Shown here piece after piece: positions 6,061-9,844 of a DNA stretch of 9,844 bases. Position numbers and translations under genes: made by a program. The DNA comes from CAZMRF01 sp964568735 (GTDB taxonomy: Bacteria > Acidobacteriota > Polarisedimenticolia > JACPZX01), in contig CAZMRF010000090.1 in the NCBI GenBank assembly GCA_964568735.1, forward strand, positions 1 through 9,844, read 5' to 3'. The first letter of the stretch is position 1. Each line of letters begins with the position of its first letter. Under the pieces are notes generated by a model. The model saw nothing but the letters and a program-made list of their open reading frames with translations. It was not told the origin of the DNA and did no database searches.

Positions 6061-6676
6061 AGCTCTTCTTCTTCGCGCTCTTCTTCCTGGCGCCTGAACC
6101 GGTGGTCCCGGGCTTGCCGCCCTTCTTCCGCCCGGCGGCCGGCTTCTTCTTCGCCACCTTCTTCCTGCCGGCCGCCGCACGAGCCTGCCCGTGGTCGTGC
6201 TCGTGGTCATGCTCATGCGCGGGACCGCGGGCGGCCTGCCCGGAGGGCTCCGCGGCCGCCACGCCTCTCGAGCCGCGCTTCCTCGCCTCCCGGTTCTCCT
6301 GCGCGCGACGCTTCGCACGGGAAAGCCTCGGGGCCGCCCCCTCCCGCGCATCGAGCTCGATGGTGATGTGGCTCAGCCGGTGGAGGACCCTGAACGCGCG
6401 CCCGAAGGTCGCAGGCCGGATGCGCTTCATGGTGGGGCCCGTATCGACCCAGGCTCCCGAGACGTAGAGCGTGTCCGCGTCCACCCGCTGATCGCCCTTG
6501 CTCGAATTGGCGACCGCCGAGCGCAGCAGCCTCGCCACGTCGACGGCAACCGACTTGGGGCTGGTGTCGAGGGTCGCGAGCGCAAGGTTCACGTCGAGCC
6601 CGCGGATCTGATCCACGACCAGACGGACCTTCTGCGGTGAACTTCTGAGATATCTCAGTCTCGCGCTCGAGATCAT
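6059..6676 (-). CDS. rplV: 50S ribosomal protein L22 with ~95-residue C-terminal extension
   Basis: L22 contacts all domains of 23S rRNA, and its long beta-hairpin lines the exit tunnel at the narrowest point. Residues 1-110 form a full L22: RYLRSSPQKVRLVVDQIRG at 9-26, SAVANSSK, then the hairpin GPTMKRIRPATFGRAFRVL at 80-98 and LSHITIEL. The usual protein stops near residue 110-115; this one has 205. The extension has a mixed-charge basic stretch (about 115-138), a His/acid repeat HEHDHEHDH (154-162), and a Lys/Ala/Gly-rich end with AAGRKK twice and KKSAKKK near the terminus. The tail resembles histone-H1-like or nucleic-acid-binding tails, but its role is unknown. ATG at 6676 is chosen because GGAG lies six bases ahead; the GTG just before it is only three away. 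The frame is open to the stop with no sign of frameshift. Confidence 0.97.
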   Translation of the reverse strand: MISSARLRYLRSSPQKVRLVVDQIRGLDVNLALATLDTSPKSVAVDVARLLRSAVANSSKGDQRVDADTLYVSGAWVDTGPTMKRIRPATFGRAFRVLHRLSHITIELDAREGAAPRLSRAKRRAQENREARKRGSRGVAAAEPSGQAARGPAHEHDHEHDHGQARAAAGRKKVAKKKPAAGRKKGGKPGTTGSGARKKSAKKKS

Positions 6677-6682
6677 CACGCT

Positions 6683-6686
6683 CTCC
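6683..6686 (-). promoter_or_regulatory. Ribosome-binding site of rplV
   Basis: GGAG lies six bases before the ATG at 6676 and only three before the preceding GTG at 6679, so it favours the ATG. It stands at the end of the 40-base rpsS-rplV gap. Confidence 0.65.
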
Positions 6687-6716
6687 GGCTCACTCCCGCC
6701 CCATCCAGACCGCTGA

Positions 6717-7004
6717 CTAGGTCGCCGCCGCGACTGTCTTCTCGCCCTTCGTCGTGTGGCCCTTGAAGGTGCGGCTGAACGAGAACTCACCCAGCTTGTG
6801 GCCGACCATGCTCTCCGTGACGTAGACCGGGATGAACTTCCTCCCGTTGTGCACGGCGATCGTGTGGCCGACGAACTCCGGGAGGATGGTGGACCTGCGC
6901 GACCAGGTCTTGACCACCTTCTTCTCGCTCCGCCGGTTCATCTCATCCACCCGCCGGTGGAGATGACCGTCGACGAAAGGCCCTTTCTTGATGGATCGAC
7001 TCAT
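6717..7004 (-). CDS. rpsS: 30S ribosomal protein S19
   Basis: S19 sits at the top of the head of the small subunit with S13 and contacts the large subunit through bridges. The 95-residue product is close to the usual 92. It begins MSRSIKKGPFVDGHL and has KTWSRRSTILPEFVGHTIAVHNGRKFIPVYVTE in two blocks at about 33-65. It ends MVGHKLGEFSFSRTFKGHT, followed by a short Lys/Ala tail. The signature region is intact. A GGGAG tract stands about 12 bases before the ATG, rather far but the best available. The gene lies 21 bases after rplB and 40 before rplV, the usual order. Confidence 0.98.
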   Translation of the reverse strand: MSRSIKKGPFVDGHLHRRVDEMNRRSEKKVVKTWSRRSTILPEFVGHTIAVHNGRKFIPVYVTESMVGHKLGEFSFSRTFKGHTTKGEKTVAAAT

Positions 7005-7025
7005 GGAATAACGCTGCTCCCGGGC

Positions 7026-7865
7026 CTAGGTCCGGTGGCCCTTTTTCACCCGGCGGCGCACGATCATACCGTCCGTGCGCCGGCTGTTTCTGGTCTTGTA
7101 TCCCTTCGTGGGCTTCCCCCACGGCGTGCATGGGTGCCGGCCTCCGGAGGTCTTGCCCTCGCCGCCTCCGTGCGGGTGATCCACCGGGTTCATCGAGACG
7201 CCGCGGTTGATCGGGCGCCTGCCCAGCCAACGCTTACGCCCCGCCTTGCCGATCGAGATCTTCTCTCTCTCGAGGTTCCCCACCTGGCCGATCGTCGCCG
7301 TGCAGTCGAGGTGGATCATGCGGACCTCGCTCGAAGGCAGCCTGAGCTGAGCGTAGGCGCCCTCCTTGGCGAGGATCGTGGCCGATCCGCCTGCCGCGCG
7401 GACGAGCTGGCCGCCCTTGCCCTTCTTGAGCTCGATGTTGTGAATGGCGGTGCCGGGCGGGATGTTGCGCAGCGGCAGGGTGTTGCCCACCTGGATGTCC
7501 GCCTCGGCGCCCGAGACCACGACCTGCCCCACCTTCAGCCCCGCGGGCGCGATGATGTAGCGCTTCTCGCCGTCGGCGTAGCTGAGGAGCGCGATCCTGG
7601 CTGAACGGTTCGGGTCGTACTCGATGGAGACGATCTTCGCTGGGATGTTGAGCTTCTCCCTGCGGAAATCGACCCTGCGGTACTTCCTCGGGTGCCCGCC
7701 TCCCCTGTGCCAGAAGGTGATGTGCCCCTTGTTGTTCCGGCCGCCCGACCGCGTCTTCGCCTCGACCAGGCTCTTCTGGGGCCTGTCGGTGGTGATCTCC
7801 TCGAAGGAGTACCCCGTGCGGAAACGCCTGCCGGGTGATGTGGGGGCCCAGGTCTTGAGAGCCAT
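7026..7865 (-). CDS. rplB: 50S ribosomal protein L2
   Basis: L2 is one of the most conserved ribosomal proteins, needed for subunit association and peptidyl-transferase activity. The 279-residue product has the usual length. The N-terminal part reads PTSPGRRFRTGYSFEEIT, then GRNNKGHITFWHRGGGHPRKYR at about 42-63. The middle has the OB and SH3-like domains. The C-terminal part carries MNPVDHPHGGGEGKTSGGRH at 225-244, whose His230 corresponds to the His229 of E. coli implicated near the catalytic centre. It ends with the basic KGYKTRNSRRTDGMIVRRR tail. The ATG lies three bases after the rplW stop, so coupling is likely. Confidence 0.98.
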   Translation of the reverse strand: MALKTWAPTSPGRRFRTGYSFEEITTDRPQKSLVEAKTRSGGRNNKGHITFWHRGGGHPRKYRRVDFRREKLNIPAKIVSIEYDPNRSARIALLSYADGEKRYIIAPAGLKVGQVVVSGAEADIQVGNTLPLRNIPPGTAIHNIELKKGKGGQLVRAAGGSATILAKEGAYAQLRLPSSEVRMIHLDCTATIGQVGNLEREKISIGKAGRKRWLGRRPINRGVSMNPVDHPHGGGEGKTSGGRHPCTPWGKPTKGYKTRNSRRTDGMIVRRRVKKGHRT

Positions 7866-7868
7866 GTC

Positions 7869-8168
7869 CTACGTCCCCTCGAAGTACTGGATCATCTTCT
7901 CACCCTCCTTGAGGGTGACGTACGCCTTCTTCCAATCCGAAGCGTAGCCCTGGCTGCGTCCGCGCCGCTTCAGCTTCCCGGCGACCTGGACGGTCCTGAC
8001 GGCCTCGACCTTCACGCTGAAAAGGCTCTCCACGGCCCGCTTGATGTCGATCTTGTTCGCGCCGGCGTGGACCCTGAAGCAGAGGGTCCTCGTCGTCTCC
8101 TGGAGCCCCGTGGTCTTCTCGGTGACGAGGGGACCCAGGACGACCTGGTAATCGGGCCGGGCACTCAT
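7869..8168 (-). CDS. rplW: 50S ribosomal protein L23
   Basis: L23 surrounds the exit of the peptide tunnel and is the main docking point of trigger factor and the signal recognition particle. The 99-residue product has the family pattern. It opens with LGPLVTEKTTGLQE at about 11-24, then the FRVHAGANKIDIKRAVESLFSVKVEAVRTVQ block at about 31-61. A basic loop GKLKRRGRSQGYASDWKKAYVTL follows, and the end is GEKMIQYFEGT. The frame stays open upstream into rplD to 8276, but the conserved protein starts at the ATG at 8168. That start overlaps the rplD stop as ATGA. Its tight packing with rplD and rplB is typical. Confidence 0.98.
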   Translation of the reverse strand: MSARPDYQVVLGPLVTEKTTGLQETTRTLCFRVHAGANKIDIKRAVESLFSVKVEAVRTVQVAGKLKRRGRSQGYASDWKKAYVTLKEGEKMIQYFEGT

Positions 8169-8782
8169 GGCGCGACGACCTCCGCGATCTTCCGCGCGGC
8201 GGCGGGCGTCAGGACCAGGTGCTCGTACTTCACGATGTCCACGATGTTCAGATGGCTCGAGCGAAGCACCTTGCACCTGGGCATATTTCGCGCCGCCAGC
8301 TCGAGGTTCTGCCCCAGGGGCTCATCGAGGATCAGGGCGCCGGCGCCCACTCCCAGCGTGTCGAGCACCCTGGCGAGCTCCCGGGTCTTGTGCGATTCCA
8401 GCTCGAGCGTGCGCACCATCAGGACGCGCCCCTCGCGGATCTTCTCCGAGATGGCTGCGCGGATGGCGCCGTTTCTCTTCTGCCCGGGGAAGGCATAGGC
8501 GTAGTCGCGGGGCTTGGGTCCGTGAACCGTGCCTCCCTTCCTCCACAGCGGCGATCGGATGGATCCGATTCTCGCCCGGCCCGTCTTCTTCTGCCGCCAC
8601 AGCTTGCGGCCCGCCCCGGCGACCTCTCCGCGGGTCTTGGTGGAATGCGTGCCCGCGCGGGCCGCGGCCAGGTAGGCTCTGACCGCTTCGTGGATCAGGG
8701 CCCGGTTCGGCTCGGTGTCGAACACCTCGGCCGGCAGCGGCTCGTCGCCGATCTCCTTGCGGTCGAGATCGAAGATCTTCAT
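8165..8782 (-). CDS. rplD: 50S ribosomal protein L4
   Basis: L4 helps start large-subunit assembly, and its extended loop lines the exit tunnel opposite L22. In E. coli it also controls the S10 operon. The 205-residue product has the loop at about residues 45-80: TKTRGEVAGAGRKLWRQKKTGRAR and GSIRSPLWRKGGTVHGPKPRDY. The macrolide-sensitive Lys (QKKTGR, E. coli Lys63 region) is present, while the Gly that follows it in E. coli is Lys here. The C-terminal Rossmann-like half contains REGRVLMVRTLELESHKT and NIVDIVKYEHLVLTPAA. The frame is open upstream to 9334 inside rplC, but conserved sequence begins at the ATG at 8782, which overlaps the rplC stop as ATGA. Confidence 0.98.
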   Translation of the reverse strand: MKIFDLDRKEIGDEPLPAEVFDTEPNRALIHEAVRAYLAAARAGTHSTKTRGEVAGAGRKLWRQKKTGRARIGSIRSPLWRKGGTVHGPKPRDYAYAFPGQKRNGAIRAAISEKIREGRVLMVRTLELESHKTRELARVLDTLGVGAGALILDEPLGQNLELAARNMPRCKVLRSSHLNIVDIVKYEHLVLTPAAARKIAEVVAP

Positions 8783-9429
8783 GACTTCCCGGCTGCAGCG
8801 GCCGTCTTCGACCGCCTGATCAATAGGAGGGTGCCCCGCGCGCCGGGCACTGCGCCTCGGACGACCAGGAGATTGTTGTCCGCGTCCACACGCACCACCT
8901 TCAGGTTCTTGACGGTGGCGCGCTTGCCGCCCATGCGGCCGGCCATTCGCTGGCCCTTGAAGACCCTCGACGGGAAGGACGAGGCGCCGATGGATCCCGG
9001 AGCGCGGTGGAACATCGAACCGTGCGTGGCGCCTCCCCCCCTGAAGTGGTGGCGCTTGATGTTGCCGGCGAAGCCCTTGCCCTTGGAGAGGCCCGTGACG
9101 TCCACCTTCTCGTCGAGGCTGAACATGTCGACCAGCACGCGATCCCCGACGCTGAGAGCGCCCTCGCCCCGGCGCGAGAACTCCCTCTGGGTCCGCACCA
9201 GCGGCAGCTTGTGCTTCTCGAGGAAGCCCCGAACGGGCTTCGTCACGCGGCCCGGGCGGACAGGCTCGACGAGGCCCAGGCGAACGGCCTCGTACCCGTC
9301 GGTCTCCGGCGTGCGCAGGGCCGTGACGATGCATGGGCCGGCCTCGAGGACCGTGACGGGCACGGCGGTGCCGTCCTCCTCGTAGATCTGGCTCATGCCG
9401 ACCTTGCGTCCAATGAGTCCTTCAACCAC
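8779..9429 (-). CDS. rplC: 50S ribosomal protein L3
   Basis: L3 is an early assembly protein whose loop reaches the peptidyl-transferase centre. The 216-residue product begins MVEGLIGRKVGMSQIYEEDG, the usual form. It has SKGKGFAGNIKRHHFRGG at about 115-132, then ATHGSMFHRAPGSIGASSFP and RVFKGQRMAGRMGGKR to about 170. At the position where E. coli has the methylated Gln150 (GSIGQ), this protein has Ala (GSIGA), so that modification should not occur; other bacterial lineages share this. The start is GTG, backed by AGGAG seven bases upstream. It lies 48 bases after rpsJ, the largest gap in the window. Confidence 0.98.
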   Translation of the reverse strand: MVEGLIGRKVGMSQIYEEDGTAVPVTVLEAGPCIVTALRTPETDGYEAVRLGLVEPVRPGRVTKPVRGFLEKHKLPLVRTQREFSRRGEGALSVGDRVLVDMFSLDEKVDVTGLSKGKGFAGNIKRHHFRGGGATHGSMFHRAPGSIGASSFPSRVFKGQRMAGRMGGKRATVKNLKVVRVDADNNLLVVRGAVPGARGTLLLIRRSKTAAAAGKS

Positions 9430-9436
9430 CGTGCCT

Positions 9437-9441
9437 CTCCT
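9437..9441 (-). promoter_or_regulatory. Ribosome-binding site of rplC
   Basis: AGGAG seven bases before the GTG at 9429. It supports the non-ATG start of L3, which also matches the MVEGLIGRK family beginning. Confidence 0.75.
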
Positions 9442-9477
9442 GTTTCCACCGCGAGCCCCGGCCGTCCGGCCCGGCCC

Positions 9478-9801
9478 TTATCGCGGTCCGAGCGCCTTGA
9501 TCTCCACGTCCACCCCGGCCGGCAGGTCCAGCTTCATCAAGGCATCGACCGTCTGGGGGGTGGGCTCGAGAATGTCCACCAGCCGCTTGTGCGTCCGCAT
9601 CTCGAACTGCTCGCGCGACTTCTTGTCCACGTGGGGCGAGCGGAGGACGCAGATGAGGTTCCGATCCGTCGGGAGCGGGATCGGCCCCGCCACCCGGGCC
9701 CCGGTTCGCTTGGCCGTGTCCACGATCTCGCTGGTGGATTGGTCGAGGATCCGGTGATCGTAAGCCTTGAGCCGGATTCGGATCTTCTGGTTCACCGTCA
9801 T
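9478..9801 (-). CDS. rpsJ: 30S ribosomal protein S10 (NusE)
   Basis: S10 is a head protein of the small subunit and, as NusE, joins transcription antitermination complexes with NusB and NusG. The product, 107 residues from the ATG, has the conserved NQKIRIRLKAYDHRILDQST at the start, GPIPLPTDRNLICVLRSPHVDKKSREQFE with TDR-type loop in the middle, and HKRLVDILEPTPQTVDALMKLDLPAGVDVEI at the end. The loop region that binds NusB is intact. The start is uncertain. The ATG at 9801 directly abuts its AGGGGAG, whereas GTG at 9795 lies six bases from it and would give MNQKIRIRLK. The GTG is at least as likely. It follows the tuf stop by 22 bases. Confidence 0.97.
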   Translation of the reverse strand: MTVNQKIRIRLKAYDHRILDQSTSEIVDTAKRTGARVAGPIPLPTDRNLICVLRSPHVDKKSREQFEMRTHKRLVDILEPTPQTVDALMKLDLPAGVDVEIKALGPR

Positions 9802-9808
9802 CTCCCCT
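9802..9808 (-). promoter_or_regulatory. Ribosome-binding site of rpsJ, points to GTG start
   Basis: AGGGGAG reads on the minus strand directly against the ATG at 9801 (spacing 0) but six bases before the GTG at 9795. The spacing favours the GTG. It lies in the 22-base tuf-rpsJ gap. Confidence 0.6.
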
Positions 9809-9823
9809 GGAGACCCCCGAGAC

Positions 9824-9844
9824 CTACTCGAGAATCTCCGTCAC
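9824..9844 (-). CDS. tuf: Elongation factor Tu, last six codons and stop (cut by window edge)
   Basis: Only six codons and the TAG stop are inside the window; they read VTEILE, a typical end of bacterial EF-Tu (family ending VVTxIxE). EF-Tu delivers aminoacyl-tRNA to the ribosome as a GTP complex. Placement 22 bases before rpsJ fits the common str-S10 arrangement (fusA-tuf-rpsJ). The fragment is tiny, so the call rests on the match of these six residues plus the gene order. The rest of the gene would lie to the right of the window. Confidence 0.85.
   Translation of the reverse strand: MTEILE

Noticed and set aside
6059..6346. L22 extension considered as a separate gene or a frameshift fusion
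   Set aside because: The frame is continuous from the L22 core with no internal start with a ribosome-binding site. The following rpsC site overlaps its stop, so it reads as one protein.
6690..6704. Tiny open frame of four codons plus stop (ATG to TGA) on the minus strand in the rpsS-rplV gap, considered as a leader peptide
   Set aside because: It has no ribosome-binding site at proper spacing and is short enough to arise by chance.
8165..9334. A 389-codon minus-strand frame that could be read as an L4 fusion protein
   Set aside because: The first 184 codons are an out-of-frame reading of rplC. L4 homology begins at the ATG at 8782, which overlaps the rplC stop.
8219..9385. Long open frame of 388 codons on the plus strand, antisense to rplC and rplD
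   Set aside because: High-GC DNA with G/C at third codon positions often keeps opposite frames open. The product has no recognisable domain, while the minus strand encodes complete L3 and L4.
1..9844. Possible mobile element, CRISPR array, tRNA or novel defence system inside the window
   Set aside because: Every stretch is accounted for by conserved ribosomal-protein genes with gaps of at most 48 bases. No repeats of array type, terminal inverted repeats or tRNA-like folds were seen.

Overview
This window is a ribosomal-protein supercluster, the fused S10 and spc operons, read entirely from the minus strand. Transcription runs from high to low coordinates. It holds 21 complete ribosomal-protein genes between the last codons of tuf (EF-Tu) at the right edge and the first 68 codons of secY at the left edge. 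In transcription order: tuf(3' end)-rpsJ-rplC-rplD-rplW-rplB-rpsS-rplV-rpsC-rplP-rpmC-rpsQ-rplN-rplX-rplE-rpsN-rpsH-rplF-rplR-rpsE-rpmD-rplO-secY(5' end). This is the standard bacterial order with no insertion, loss or rearrangement.

The source is a bacterium with high-GC DNA. Archaeal or eukaryotic origin is excluded by the bacterial-type L16, L18, S8, S17 and L30 proteins and by Shine-Dalgarno-led, tightly packed genes. S14 is the short zinc-binding type and L24 carries a four-cysteine zinc-ribbon-like C-terminus. The L22 tunnel loop reads like that of the FCB assemblage (Bacteroidota, Gemmatimonadota, Eisenbacteria and relatives). This points loosely to an FCB-related or similar environmental lineage, but I cannot fix a phylum without a tree.

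Layout: 9478-9844 holds the tuf end and rpsJ. 4284-9429 holds the rest of the S10 operon from rplC to rpsQ. 203-4287 holds the spc operon from rplN to rplO. 1-206 holds the start of secY. No gap exceeds 48 bases (the largest is rpsJ-rplC). Many junctions overlap by 4 bases (ATGA or GTGA), and rpmD and rplO overlap by 11, so translational coupling along one long mRNA is likely. I see no internal promoter, terminator, RNA gene, mobile element or CRISPR array.

Together the genes supply about two fifths of the ribosomal proteins: the peptidyl-transferase-centre neighbours L2, L3, L4 and L16, the exit-tunnel proteins L4, L22, L23, L24 and L29, and the decoding and head proteins S3, S5, S8, S10, S14, S17 and S19. 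They end in the SecY channel to which translating ribosomes dock. I did not find a new biological system. The departures from the norm are extra tails on ribosomal proteins, above all a roughly 95-residue C-terminal extension of L22 with a His/Glu/Asp repeat and a histone-like Lys/Ala tail. There are also extra ends on S17 and L15, and a few start codons settled only by their ribosome-binding sites.
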